Source of the DNA: Enterococcus timonensis
Lineage (GTDB): Bacteria > Bacillota > Bacilli > Lactobacillales > Enterococcaceae
Assembly: GCF_900104595.1 (NCBI RefSeq)
Contig: NZ_FNVY01000003.1
Coordinates: 310,001 to 374,000 of the forward strand
DNA: 64,000 nucleotides
Reading direction: 5' to 3'
Below, piece after piece: positions 8,380-18,249 of this stretch. The stretch's first letter is position 1, and each line of letters begins with the position of its first letter. The position numbers and the translations under genes were made by a program. The notes beneath the pieces were generated by a model that worked only from the letters and a program-made list of their open reading frames with translations, was not told the DNA's origin and searched no databases.

Positions 8380-9093
8380 ATGGCAAACAAACAAGAATTT
8401 ACCGATGGAAAAATGTATAAATTTTCAACGAAAGCGTATGAATTAGTTGCTTGGCAAATTTCATTTTTAGCAGTCAGCAGCCCATTTTTAGTAGCACTAT
8501 TATTTTTGGAACGAAGTGTTTCTAACATTATTTTATGGATCGTTTTTTCGATGTTTTTAGGACCAAGTTTAGCTGCAATGATTGGCTGTTTACTGAAAAA
8601 GAATCATAGTGAGTATTCACCTTTTAAACTGTATTTCCAAAAATATCGACAAAATTTGGGAGATGCTGTGAAATTAGAAATTCCAATATTAGTTCTAGCT
8701 AGTATTTTTTTAGTGGATATTCAATATCAAATACATACGGATTATTTCTTCGTAGCCTGGTTCTTTATCGCACTTTTGGTTTTCTTAAGCATTGTTACAA
8801 TTTATGCGGGTATCATTAATGTTAAATTCAGTTTTAGATTAAGAGATATTTTTCGGCTGAGTCTGTATTATACTTTCACGCAATGGAAGGTAACCTTAAA
8901 AATCTTAAGTTACTTAGTGATTATAGGAGCAGTAATGTTTTTTTTAACAGATTTTTTGTTGATATTATTTACAGGTATCATTTTGAAGTTGTTTATTGCT
9001 GATTTCCCACCTATTTTAAGCGATATTGAAAATAATTTTACAAAAAAGCAAGAGAACGAGGTAGATTTAGATGAAATGGAAAACAACATTTAG
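8380..9093 (+). CDS. DUF624 (YesL-like) membrane protein
   Basis: Membrane protein of 237 residues with about five or six hydrophobic segments (roughly 25-48, 52-70, 105-125, 127-150, 172-195 and 198-215) and the GPSLAAM stretch near residue 67 typical of DUF624/YesL proteins. These small proteins are often found beside LplABC-type importers in Firmicutes, but their job is unknown; an accessory role in transport or assembly is only inferred. Its C-terminal 23 bases overlap the esterase gene, indicating translational coupling. The charged tail ([14 protein letters not shown]) is probably cytoplasmic. Confidence 0.7.
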   Translation: MANKQEFTDGKMYKFSTKAYELVAWQISFLAVSSPFLVALLFLERSVSNIILWIVFSMFLGPSLAAMIGCLLKKNHSEYSPFKLYFQKYRQNLGDAVKLEIPILVLASIFLVDIQYQIHTDYFFVAWFFIALLVFLSIVTIYAGIINVKFSFRLRDIFRLSLYYTFTQWKVTLKILSYLVIIGAVMFFLTDFLLILFTGIILKLFIADFPPILSDIENNFTKKQENEVDLDEMENNI

Positions 9094-10195
9094 TTATAGG
9101 CAACAAGATTACCGTACTTGGCCTTCATTTTTGAAAAAAGAAATCCAAAAAATTAAAGTAAATACAAATGTGGATAGTCAACGGTTGAGAGTAATTTTCG
9201 GAAACGAGTTCGGTGTAGAACCAATTGTATTTGAACAAGTAAATTTAAAAGTAAATGAGGATCAGTACGTTGTAACTAAAAATCATGAAGAAAAAATAGT
9301 TATTTATCCTGGAGAAACATTCTCTAGTGATATTTTGATGGTTTCCTTGAAAGCTACGGATGAAATTTTACTTAGTTCTCATTTAGCTGCAAATACAATT
9401 GTTACTTCTGGAACGGTTACCTATTCAAGACAAGTGATGAGCGTAGAAAATTTTCAAGAAGGGCACCTAATCAAGCAAAGCGAACAATTTAGGATGGTTA
9501 AAGAAAATCCTCGTATGTGTATGGTCTATGGAATTATAGCTTTGGAGCAATTATGTACAGAACAAACAAAAACGATTGCCGTCTTTGGTGATTCGTTAAC
9601 TCAACAAGGTTTTTGGATTGATGGAATGAAACTGCGGTTGCGACAAGAAAAGAAAGAAAATATTGCTATTTTAAATATCGGAATCGGTGGTAATCGAGTT
9701 TTAGAAGAAACGGATCATAGTGAAGATGGTTATTATCGACATGGTTATTCTGGCTTATCTCGATTTGAAGATGATGTTTTCGGACGTGATGTGCCAGATT
9801 TTTTGGTTATTCAACATGGTATTAATGATTTAGTCCATCAATCTATGTATCCTAAAACAGATTTTGTAAAAGTTCCAGAAATCATTACGGGCCTAGAACA
9901 ATATTGCAAAATTGCTAAAGAATACGGTATCGTGCCAATCGGGGTGACAATTTCACCATTAAGAAAATCTATTTTTTTTAATGAAAAATTTGAAAATGCC
10001 CGGTTACAATTGAATAATTGGTATCGGAGTTCGGGAAAATTTTCTGGCATTATTGATTTAGATGAGTATTTAAAAGATCCTGACGATCCAAGTCTATTGT
10101 TGGCTGAAGCTGATACTGGTGATGGGTTACATTACTCATTGGCTGGTGGTCATTTAGCAGCGTCTAAGATGGATTTGAGCATTTTTAATTTATAG
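9071..10195 (+). CDS. SGNH/GDSL esterase, probable xylo-oligomer acetylesterase
   Basis: Serine esterase of 374 residues. A beta-rich N-terminal domain (about 1-165) precedes an SGNH hydrolase domain. Block I is [11 protein letters not shown] with Ser175; a glycine block is [10 protein letters not shown]; the Asn block is QHGINDL; block V is DGLHYS with Asp351 and His354. No signal peptide is seen. In this locus the likely task is removing acetyl groups from imported xylo-oligosaccharides so that exo-enzymes can advance; the substrate is inferred. The start overlaps the DUF624 gene by 23 bases. Confidence 0.82.
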   Translation: MKWKTTFSYRQQDYRTWPSFLKKEIQKIKVNTNVDSQRLRVIFGNEFGVEPIVFEQVNLKVNEDQYVVTKNHEEKIVIYPGETFSSDILMVSLKATDEILLSSHLAANTIVTSGTVTYSRQVMSVENFQEGHLIKQSEQFRMVKENPRMCMVYGIIALEQLCTEQTKTIAVFGDSLTQQGFWIDGMKLRLRQEKKENIAILNIGIGGNRVLEETDHSEDGYYRHGYSGLSRFEDDVFGRDVPDFLVIQHGINDLVHQSMYPKTDFVKVPEIITGLEQYCKIAKEYGIVPIGVTISPLRKSIFFNEKFENARLQLNNWYRSSGKFSGIIDLDEYLKDPDDPSLLLAEADTGDGLHYSLAGGHLAASKMDLSIFNL

Positions 10196-10206
10196 GAGGA
10201 GCATTA

Positions 10207-12156
10207 ATGAAAATTTCGCGAGATTCGGCGTGGTTATCTAAAAAAGTTCAAGAAAAATATAGTTTTTACTTTGATGAAAATCAAAAATTGGCAACGACGC
10301 TTAAAAATGAAATTAAGGAACTTTTTCCTGAAAGTAACTTTTCAACACTTGCAAAATGCGATATAGAACTTAAAATTGATATTCTTTCTTCCGTTGGTTT
10401 AGAAGGTTTTCATATGGAAATAGTCGACGAAAAAATTGTTGTTTCTGCTAATACAAGTGAAGGATTACTTTATGGATTTTTCCATTTGTATGAAATGCTT
10501 GTTTTGAAAAAGGAAATTAAGAAAAACAATTATATTCCTCAACAATCTATTCGCATGATTAATCATTGGGATAATGCAGACGGTAGTGTGGAACGGGGTT
10601 ACGCTGGACAATCCATTTTTTATGAAAATGGAGCATTCAAAAAAGATTTAGAAATCGTAACTGAATACGCAAGGTTTTTGGCTTCAGTTGGTATTAATGC
10701 AATTTCGATTAATAATGTCAATGTACATGAAGTAGAAACAAAATTTATAACCAAAGAATATTTACCAGAAGTAAAGAGGGTTGCGGATCAATTTGCAGCT
10801 TATGGTATTCAAACATATTTGAGTTTGAATTATGCTGCGCCAGTAGAAGTTGGTGATTTAAAAACAGCGGATCCTTTAGATTCAGAAGTTATTCAATTTT
10901 GGGAGGAAACCGTCAAAAATATTTATGAAGAAATCCCTGACTTTGGCGGATTCGTAGTTAAGGCAGATTCAGAGAACCGACCTGGACCGTTTACTTATGG
11001 TAGAAATCATGATGAAGGGGCTAATGTTTTGGCAAGAGCCTTAAAACATTTTGGCGGAAAAGTTATTTGGCGTTGTTTTGTTTATAATTGCGCACAAGAT
11101 TGGCGCGACCGTTCTACTGATCGGGCAAAAGCCGCCTATGACAACTTTATGCCGTTGGATGGTAACTTTGATGATAACGTCATTTTGCAAATTAAAAATG
11201 GTCCTATTGATTTTCAAGTAAGAGAGCCAATTTCACCACTATTTGGTAGTTTACAAAAAACTAACCAAATTTTAGAATTTCAGATAGCACAAGAATACAC
11301 AGGACAACAATTACACATTTGTTATTTGCTTCCAATGTGGAAAGAAGTCTTAGATTTCTCTATATCAGGAAATAACTCTTCGCCCGTAAAGAGAATATTG
11401 GCAAAAAATTCTCCTCAGAAACAAAACTCTGGCATCGCCGCAGTAGTAAATGTTGGAATGGATAATAATTGGACCGGTCATAAATTAGCTCAAGCTAATT
11501 TGTATGGCTATGGAAAAATTATTTGGGATAACGATTTGACAGCTGAAGAAATTGCTAATGATTGGTTAGAGTTAAGTTTTACTTTGTCAAAAGAAAATAA
11601 AGAGAAACTTTCCGAAATTTTATTACATTCACGACAGACATATGAAGACTACACTGCGCCACTTGGAATAGGGTTTATGGTGGAACCTAATCATCATTAT
11701 GGACCTAACGTTGACGGATACGAATATTCACGTTGGGGCACATATCATTTTGCTGACCGTAATGGTATTGGTGTAGATCGAACTCAGAAAACGGGTACTG
11801 GATATACCCAACAATATTTAGGGGAGCATCAAAAACAATATGAGAACATAGCAACTTGTCCGGATAATTTGCTACTCTTTTTCCATCATGTACCGTATGA
11901 TCATGTTTTACAGAGTGGGAAAACAGTCATTCAACATATTTACGATACTCACTTTTCAGGCTTTCAACAAGCTCTCATCGATCAAAAAATAATTGCTGAA
12001 TTGTCTCTTGAGTTAGACCAAGCTAGTGCCCAAAATCTCGAGAGTAGGCTTCAAGAACAAGTTCGATGTGCTCGTGAATGGCGTGATCAGATTAATACGT
12101 ATTTTTACCGTAAATCCGGTGTGGAAGACGAACTAGGTCGATTGATTTATCGTTAG
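10207..12156 (+). CDS. aguA: GH67 alpha-glucuronidase
   Basis: Cytoplasmic enzyme of 649 residues that cuts (4-O-methyl)-glucuronic acid from the non-reducing end of aldouronic xylo-oligosaccharides. The family signature is [19 protein letters not shown] near residue 117. The acid/base region [14 protein letters not shown] (Glu256) and the segment [14 protein letters not shown] to QVREP (Asp322 and Glu340) match the known catalytic acid and paired base residues of Geobacillus AguA. Length fits the family (about 650-700). AGGAGG lies 11 bases behind the esterase stop. This gene is the best marker that the locus handles glucuronoxylan. Confidence 0.95.
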   Translation: MKISRDSAWLSKKVQEKYSFYFDENQKLATTLKNEIKELFPESNFSTLAKCDIELKIDILSSVGLEGFHMEIVDEKIVVSANTSEGLLYGFFHLYEMLVLKKEIKKNNYIPQQSIRMINHWDNADGSVERGYAGQSIFYENGAFKKDLEIVTEYARFLASVGINAISINNVNVHEVETKFITKEYLPEVKRVADQFAAYGIQTYLSLNYAAPVEVGDLKTADPLDSEVIQFWEETVKNIYEEIPDFGGFVVKADSENRPGPFTYGRNHDEGANVLARALKHFGGKVIWRCFVYNCAQDWRDRSTDRAKAAYDNFMPLDGNFDDNVILQIKNGPIDFQVREPISPLFGSLQKTNQILEFQIAQEYTGQQLHICYLLPMWKEVLDFSISGNNSSPVKRILAKNSPQKQNSGIAAVVNVGMDNNWTGHKLAQANLYGYGKIIWDNDLTAEEIANDWLELSFTLSKENKEKLSEILLHSRQTYEDYTAPLGIGFMVEPNHHYGPNVDGYEYSRWGTYHFADRNGIGVDRTQKTGTGYTQQYLGEHQKQYENIATCPDNLLLFFHHVPYDHVLQSGKTVIQHIYDTHFSGFQQALIDQKIIAELSLELDQASAQNLESRLQEQVRCAREWRDQINTYFYRKSGVEDELGRLIYR

Positions 12157-12176
12157 GTTAATCCGGTCAGAAAGGA

Positions 12177-15100
12177 GTGAGTGTAATAGTATATTTTAAC
12201 GATGGATGGACATTTGTGGAACAACAACTTCATGAAGAGGAAATCCCAGAGGAAATGTGGCAAAAAGCACCAGGCTTCCAACCTGTAAAAATCCCTCATG
12301 ATTGGTTAATTACTGATAGTCAAAACCTATATCGTAATAGTGAGGGTTGGTATAAAAAAATTTTTGCGGTTAATTCTTCAGAGTTAAAAAAAAATTGGCA
12401 GTTAACGTTTGATGGTATTTATGTTAATTGTGAAATTTATTTAAATGGTCAACTGGCCAAAGTATGGAAAAATGGTTATACAGCATTTTCGTTTCTGTTG
12501 AATCCATTTTTGGTTGTAGGAGAAAATGAGATTTTTGTTCGAGGGAAACATCAAGCACCAAATTCAAGATGGTATTCTGGGGCAGGTATTTACCGTAATA
12601 TTTATTTAGAAAAATTTGATCAAGTGTATTGTCCTTCAGATAATGTTTATCTGCATACTCAAAAACAAAAAGATTCGCTAGATTGGCAAGTACAAACAGA
12701 ACTTTTGGTGGAAAACCCGCAATGTTATTCTGGTCCATTACAAATTATTCAAAAGGTATTTTTGAATGATAAAATTGTTTTAACTGAAGAAAATTTCTTG
12801 CGATTATCTGGAAATCAAAAACAAGAAAAAATTGTGATTAGTACGTTAGTTCCTCAACCAAATTTGTGGAGCCCACACTCTCCAAATCTGTATGATTTAG
12901 AAATAAGTATACTGGGCGATGGTTTTGGTCAAATTATTCACGAAAAAATTGGTTTTCGGGAAATCACTCTCGATGCTAATCAGGGACTTTTTCTTAATGG
13001 ACAACATTTAAAAATTCATGGTGTGTGTCAACATCATGATTTAGGCGCGTTAGGAGCTGCTTTTCAAGAGCAAGCTGTTCGGAGGCAACTCCTTATCTTA
13101 AAAGAAATGGGAGTCAACGCTATACGAACGGCACATAATCCTGCAGCTCGTGAATTATTAGCCCTAACAGATGAGCTAGGATTTTTAGTTCAGTCAGAAT
13201 TTAGCGATGTTTGGAAACATCCAAAAACCACTTATGATTACGCTCAGTTTTTTGACGAATGGAAATCAATTGATGTAAAAAATTGGATTTGCCGTGACCG
13301 TAATCACCCTAGCGTTTTTATGTGGAGTATTGGTAATGAAATTTATGATACGCACGGGCGAGATGATGGAGAGGAAACACTGCTATTTTTAAAAAATGAA
13401 GTACAAAAATATGATTTTTTACAAAACGCCACAATTACTTTTGGCTCCAACTATTTGCTTTGGGATAAGACACAAAAAGCAGCTGATTTATTAAAAGTAG
13501 TTGGCTATAATTACGGAGAAAATTTATATGAGAAGCATCACCAATTACATCCTGATTGGATTATTTATGGTAGTGAGACAGGCTCAATTGTGCAAAGTCG
13601 AGGTGTCTATCATTTCCCCTTAGAGGAAAAAATTTTAAGTGATGACGATTTGCAATGTTCATCTTTAGGAAATAGTCCAACGAGTTGGGGCGCTAAGGAT
13701 ATTGAACAGATGATTTTAAACGACCGCTACACTTCATATTCAATGGGTCAATTTATTTGGACAGGGACAGATTACTTGGGAGAGCCGACTCCTTATCATA
13801 CAAAAAACTCCTATTTTGGTCAGATAGATACGGCTGGATTTGTCAAAGATAGTTATTATGTTTATCAAGCTGGGTGGACGGACTACCATAATCATCCAAT
13901 GATACATGTTTTCCCGTATTGGGATTTTTCATTAGGACAAGAAATCAACGTAAGAGTGGCTAGTAACTTGCCTTGTGTAGAACTATTTTTTAATAAGCAA
14001 TCTTTAGGTAAAAGTTGGAATGATCAAACTCACGGAGAAAAAATTCTTCATGATTGGAAAATCTCTTATCTTCCAGGGACAATTCAAGTGATTGGTTATT
14101 TTCCAAACGGGAAGATTGCCATCGAACAAACGCGACAATCTTTCGGTGATGTAGAAAATTTAATCTTAATTAGCGATAAAAAAATCGGACAAGCAAATGG
14201 TGATGATATTTTTTTTGTGACACTTGAAGCCTCCGATCTGCAAGGGAATTTTGTGGACAACGCTAATTGTGAAGTAGATATCAGCCTTAAAGGACCATGT
14301 GTTTTTTTGGGAGCTGATAATGGAGATAGTACGAATATCATAAGTTATCAAAGCACTAGGCAGCGAATGTTTAATGGAAAATTATTAATAATGATTGGAA
14401 CCACTAAACAAGAAGGCGAAATATTACTAAAAGTTTCGAGTAAAGAACAGGAAACAACGCTAACCTTAGAAAGTAATAGGGTCTTTTTAAGAGAGGGGAT
14501 ATCTTCTTTTTTACCACGTCAACTGATTGAAAAAATAGGAGAATTAAAAGTTCCTATCCGGAAAATTTCGTTAATAAATCAATTAAAAAGTAATGTCATC
14601 GATTCACAAGTAAAAAGTTTTTCTGTTTTAGCTCAAACTTTTCCAGTGAATGCAGACACTCAATCACTTATTTGGCGAATTACCGATGAAAAAGGCATTG
14701 ATTCTGATTTAGCTACCATGGAGATTTTTGATGATTCGATTAAAGTTACTCCAATAGCTAACGGTAAAATCGTAATTCGATGCGGTGTTTTGAATGAAAA
14801 AGATCATCTTGATTTTTATAGTTCTTTAAATTTTGAAATTATTGGTCGACAAGAACCATTTCTAAATCCCTACGAGCTAATTTCTGGAGGTAAATATTCA
14901 CGAAGCAATCAAGAGTTAACTAGCGGTAATGAACGTGGAATTGCAACACTGCGTGGAGTTAGAAGTTTTGTTTCTTTCGATGAAATAGAATTCGGTCTAT
15001 TAGGAGCCGATCGATTGACGTTGTCTTTATTTCCATTAGAGGGAAATGTTTTTCCAATTGAAATATGGCAAGGATATCCATATGAAAAAGGTAGCCAACT

Positions 15101-15641
15101 GTTGGAAATAGTTAACTATACAAAGGGGACAATTTGGAATACTTATCAAGATCAAAGTTTTAAATTGAATCAAAAACTAATGGGACGACAAACTATATCT
15201 TTCGTATTTGATCAAAAAGTACACATGAAAGGGTTTTGGTTTGATGAACCTAAACTGAATTTTCAAGTTATCAATACAAACCAGCATAATTACCTATATG
15301 GAGATCAATTTAAGGAAGCTCCTGATGGAATTTTAGCTATCGGTAATAATGTAACTGTAGGATTTTACCGATTTGATTTTGGAACAATTGGAGCCAATCG
15401 CCTTCGAATTTATGGGCAAGCACTAGAGCGCCATAATACAGTACGATTAAAAATTTTAGGTGTGAAAACTGAAGAAACAATTTTGTTAGAATTTGATTCG
15501 ACCGAACACGCTCAGTGGGTTGAATTTTCATTACCAACAATCTATGGGGAAAATGAAGTAGAGTTTATTTTTTTACCGGGTTCAAATTTTAATTTTTACA
15601 AATTTGCTTTTGAAGCTAAGAGTGGGGTAAAAGATGACTAA
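12177..15641 (+). CDS. Large GH2 family glycosidase, beta-galactosidase-like
   Basis: Glycoside hydrolase family 2 protein of 1154 residues. An N-terminal jelly-roll (about 1-170) and an Ig-like domain lead into a TIM barrel with acid/base Glu388 in FMWSIGNEIYD and nucleophile Glu467 in IIYGSETGS. GH2 C-terminal beta domains follow, and the last 270 residues form two similar beta-sandwich units (about 900-1025 and 1040-1150) that may bind sugar. No signal peptide is present. The likely role is removing galactose or another side chain from xylan oligomers. The start is uncertain: GTG 12177 touches the AAAGGAG site, whereas the in-frame codon 8 bases behind that site is ATA (12186). Confidence 0.85.
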   Translation: MSVIVYFNDGWTFVEQQLHEEEIPEEMWQKAPGFQPVKIPHDWLITDSQNLYRNSEGWYKKIFAVNSSELKKNWQLTFDGIYVNCEIYLNGQLAKVWKNGYTAFSFLLNPFLVVGENEIFVRGKHQAPNSRWYSGAGIYRNIYLEKFDQVYCPSDNVYLHTQKQKDSLDWQVQTELLVENPQCYSGPLQIIQKVFLNDKIVLTEENFLRLSGNQKQEKIVISTLVPQPNLWSPHSPNLYDLEISILGDGFGQIIHEKIGFREITLDANQGLFLNGQHLKIHGVCQHHDLGALGAAFQEQAVRRQLLILKEMGVNAIRTAHNPAARELLALTDELGFLVQSEFSDVWKHPKTTYDYAQFFDEWKSIDVKNWICRDRNHPSVFMWSIGNEIYDTHGRDDGEETLLFLKNEVQKYDFLQNATITFGSNYLLWDKTQKAADLLKVVGYNYGENLYEKHHQLHPDWIIYGSETGSIVQSRGVYHFPLEEKILSDDDLQCSSLGNSPTSWGAKDIEQMILNDRYTSYSMGQFIWTGTDYLGEPTPYHTKNSYFGQIDTAGFVKDSYYVYQAGWTDYHNHPMIHVFPYWDFSLGQEINVRVASNLPCVELFFNKQSLGKSWNDQTHGEKILHDWKISYLPGTIQVIGYFPNGKIAIEQTRQSFGDVENLILISDKKIGQANGDDIFFVTLEASDLQGNFVDNANCEVDISLKGPCVFLGADNGDSTNIISYQSTRQRMFNGKLLIMIGTTKQEGEILLKVSSKEQETTLTLESNRVFLREGISSFLPRQLIEKIGELKVPIRKISLINQLKSNVIDSQVKSFSVLAQTFPVNADTQSLIWRITDEKGIDSDLATMEIFDDSIKVTPIANGKIVIRCGVLNEKDHLDFYSSLNFEIIGRQEPFLNPYELISGGKYSRSNQELTSGNERGIATLRGVRSFVSFDEIEFGLLGADRLTLSLFPLEGNVFPIEIWQGYPYEKGSQLLEIVNYTKGTIWNTYQDQSFKLNQKLMGRQTISFVFDQKVHMKGFWFDEPKLNFQVINTNQHNYLYGDQFKEAPDGILAIGNNVTVGFYRFDFGTIGANRLRIYGQALERHNTVRLKILGVKTEETILLEFDSTEHAQWVEFSLPTIYGENEVEFIFLPGSNFNFYKFAFEAKSGVKDD

Positions 15642-16743
15642 AGTCTATCGTAATTTTTTTTCGGAAATACAGATTAGTGAAAAAGAAATAGAGCAACGTA
15701 AAAAAGAAATCTGGGAGCATCTATTTGTAGGTAAACACAAAATTTATTTTACGGATGAAATAGGTGGATATGTACTAGATACCGGTAATCACGATGTTAG
15801 ATCAGAGGGTATGAGCTATGCCATGATGCTCGCAGTGCAATATGATAGAAAAGATGTATTTGACAAATTGTGGACTTGGGCTAAATTTAATATGTATTTG
15901 ACCCAAGGACCTAATCAAGGATATTTTGCGTGGTCAGTTTGGCCTTCGGGTGAAAAAAACTCCAACGGTCCAGCACCGGATGGTGAAGAATATTTTGCGA
16001 TGGCCCTCTTTTTTGCAAGTCATCGTTTTGGCGACGATCAAGGAATTTACCATTATGAAAATCAAGCCCGGGAAATTTTAGCAACTTGCTTACACCAAGA
16101 TGAAAAATTCCCCGGATACAGCATGTGGAATCAAGAAAATAAATTAATTAAATTTGTTCCCAATGTGGATTTTTCTGATCCTTCTTATCATCTGCCACAT
16201 TTTTATCAACTGTTTAGTTACTGGGCAAACGAGGAAGATCGGTCCTTCTGGAAGGAAGCGAGCAGTGAAAGTCGCAAATATCTTGTGCTGGCTAGCCATC
16301 CAATTACAGGATTAAGTGCAGAGTATGCGGAATATGATGGTACACCGAAAAATGTAAAAGATCATGACCGTTTTTTCTCTGATGCCTATCGGGTAGCTGC
16401 AAATATTGGTTTGGATGCCCAATGGTTTGGAAAAACAAAAGCTTTAAGCGAAGTTGTAGAACGACTACAAAAATTTTTGGCGGAGAGAATTGATCAAGAA
16501 GAGGTGTACTATATTGATGGTACTTTAGCGCATGAAAAAGTACTACATCCAATTGGGCTAATTGCTAGCTCAGCTGAGGGCTCACTAGCACTTGAAAATG
16601 AGTTATCTAAAAAATGGGCGCAAAAATTTTGGGATACGCCTTTACGAGTAGGCGATCGTCGCTACTATGATAATTTCTTATATGCGTTTTCCTTTTTGGC
16701 TTTAAGCGGAAATTATCGTATATATGGGGAGGTGTCAGAATGA
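15634..16743 (+). CDS. GH8 reducing-end xylose-releasing exo-oligoxylanase
   Basis: Glycoside hydrolase family 8 enzyme of 369 residues close in size and motifs to Rex of Bacillus halodurans, which takes xylose from the reducing end of xylo-oligomers. The catalytic acid is Glu58 in DVRSEGMSYAMM, and the likely base is Asp250 in FFSDAYRVA; GYFAWSVWPSG and PAPDGEEYFAMAL shape the substrate site. It overlaps the GH2 gene by 8 bases and the GH43 gene by 4 (ATGA), showing tight coupling. It has no signal peptide and works on imported oligomers from the end opposite to GH3 and GH43. An endo-acting GH8 is less likely. Confidence 0.9.
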   Translation: MTKVYRNFFSEIQISEKEIEQRKKEIWEHLFVGKHKIYFTDEIGGYVLDTGNHDVRSEGMSYAMMLAVQYDRKDVFDKLWTWAKFNMYLTQGPNQGYFAWSVWPSGEKNSNGPAPDGEEYFAMALFFASHRFGDDQGIYHYENQAREILATCLHQDEKFPGYSMWNQENKLIKFVPNVDFSDPSYHLPHFYQLFSYWANEEDRSFWKEASSESRKYLVLASHPITGLSAEYAEYDGTPKNVKDHDRFFSDAYRVAANIGLDAQWFGKTKALSEVVERLQKFLAERIDQEEVYYIDGTLAHEKVLHPIGLIASSAEGSLALENELSKKWAQKFWDTPLRVGDRRYYDNFLYAFSFLALSGNYRIYGEVSE

Positions 16744-18248
16744 AAAATCCGATTATTGCTGGTTTTTCCCCAGACCCTTCCATTTGTAGAGTTGGAAAAG
16801 ATTATTATTTAGTAAATTCAAGCTTTTCTTATTTTCCAGGTGTGCCGATTTATCATAGTTATGATTTAGAAAACTGGGAATTTATTGGAAATATATTAAA
16901 TAGGGAAAGTCAATTGCCATTAAAGGAAGTTACTCATTCAAATGGTATATTCGCGCCTACCATTCGCTATCATAAAGGAAAATTTCACCTCATTACTACT
17001 AATGTTTCACACGGTGGAACATTTATTGTGACTGCGGATTTACCAACTGGACCTTGGAGTGAACCACACTATTTGCCAACGGAAGGAATCGATCCTAGTT
17101 TATTTTTTGATGAAAATGGGCATTCTTATTACCTAGGAACCCGCCCTAGTCGAAAAGGTCTTCATTATGAAGGCAATTGGGAAATTTGGATTCAAGAAAT
17201 AGATTTAGACACTTTTGAGTTACTTGGAGTAAGTACAACAATTTGGCAAGGCGCTTTGCGAAATGTTATTTGGCCAGAAGGACCACATCTTTATCGACGT
17301 GGAGAATATTATTATTTATTAATTGCAGAAGGTGGGACAGGAGATAACCACGCGATCACTGTTGCACGAAGCAAAGAAATTGACGATTGGTACCAAGGGA
17401 ATCCTCGTAATCCAATTCTCACTCATCGCCATTTAGGAAAAGAATATCCTATACAAAATGTTGGGCACGGAGATTTAGTCGAAACGGCTGACGGAGAATG
17501 GTTTCTAGTTTGTTTAGGCCAACGTCCTGTAAAAGGAGCAAGTAATTTAGGACGTGAAACTTTTTTAGCAAATGTTGTTTGGGAAAACGATTGGCCAGTT
17601 ATTAATCCTGGTTTAGGTCATTTGGTATGCTCTGAGGAATTTGAAAATCAAAATGAAGTGTATGATTTTAAAAAAGGGAAACCTGATTGCGCATTATTTT
17701 TACGAAATCCATTTGAAGAGAATTATGTTTTTCAGCAAGATGGCTTGGATTTAATTTTGGCTAAAGAAACTGTAGCTGATCTTAGTACTATTAGTTATCT
17801 AGGTTTTCGTCAAAAAACATTTTTTTATCGTTTACAAACAGAAGTTACTTTTCAACCGGTTCAATTGTTGGAAGAAGCAGGACTTCTAATTTTGCAAAGT
17901 GATTCAGCTAGCATTCGTTTAGTCTTGCGTCTCGAATCGGAAGGATTGCTTATTCAAGTTAGAAAAATTTCTATTGAAGGAGAAGAAGTTTTAGCAAGCC
18001 GAAAAATTTCTGCTAAAATAGTTAAGTTAGAAATCCAACAAGAAAATCAAGAACTTTCATTTTACTTTACAGAATCCGCTGAAATATCAGTTTTACTTAT
18101 CTCAGGTGTTGATTCACGTTTTTTATCAACCGAATACGCCGGCGGATTTGTTGGAAATACTTTTGGTGTTTATGGTTCGAGTAATGGAAGGGCAAGCTCA
18201 ACCCGGGCACTGTTTAAAAATCTAACAATCTCCGAATTAGAGGTGTAA
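16740..18248 (+). CDS. GH43 beta-xylosidase/alpha-L-arabinofuranosidase
   Basis: Glycoside hydrolase family 43 enzyme of 502 residues. A five-bladed propeller domain (1-310) carries base Asp12 (FSPDPSI), the pKa-modulating Asp118 (GIDPSLFFD) and acid Glu180 (WPEGPHLY). A C-terminal beta-sandwich (from about 325) matches xylosidases of the XynB type. It removes xylose, and often arabinose, from the non-reducing end of short oligomers. It starts in an ATGA overlap with the GH8 gene. No signal peptide is seen, so it is cytoplasmic. Together with GH8 and GH3 it would finish debranched chains to xylose for XylA and XylB. Confidence 0.9.
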   Translation: MKNPIIAGFSPDPSICRVGKDYYLVNSSFSYFPGVPIYHSYDLENWEFIGNILNRESQLPLKEVTHSNGIFAPTIRYHKGKFHLITTNVSHGGTFIVTADLPTGPWSEPHYLPTEGIDPSLFFDENGHSYYLGTRPSRKGLHYEGNWEIWIQEIDLDTFELLGVSTTIWQGALRNVIWPEGPHLYRRGEYYYLLIAEGGTGDNHAITVARSKEIDDWYQGNPRNPILTHRHLGKEYPIQNVGHGDLVETADGEWFLVCLGQRPVKGASNLGRETFLANVVWENDWPVINPGLGHLVCSEEFENQNEVYDFKKGKPDCALFLRNPFEENYVFQQDGLDLILAKETVADLSTISYLGFRQKTFFYRLQTEVTFQPVQLLEEAGLLILQSDSASIRLVLRLESEGLLIQVRKISIEGEEVLASRKISAKIVKLEIQQENQELSFYFTESAEISVLLISGVDSRFLSTEYAGGFVGNTFGVYGSSNGRASSTRALFKNLTISELEV

Positions 18249-18249
18249 A

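Noticed and set aside
12424-12738. Antisense open frame of 104 codons inside the GH2 gene
   Set aside because: No ribosome site; covers the conserved sugar-binding domain of GH2.
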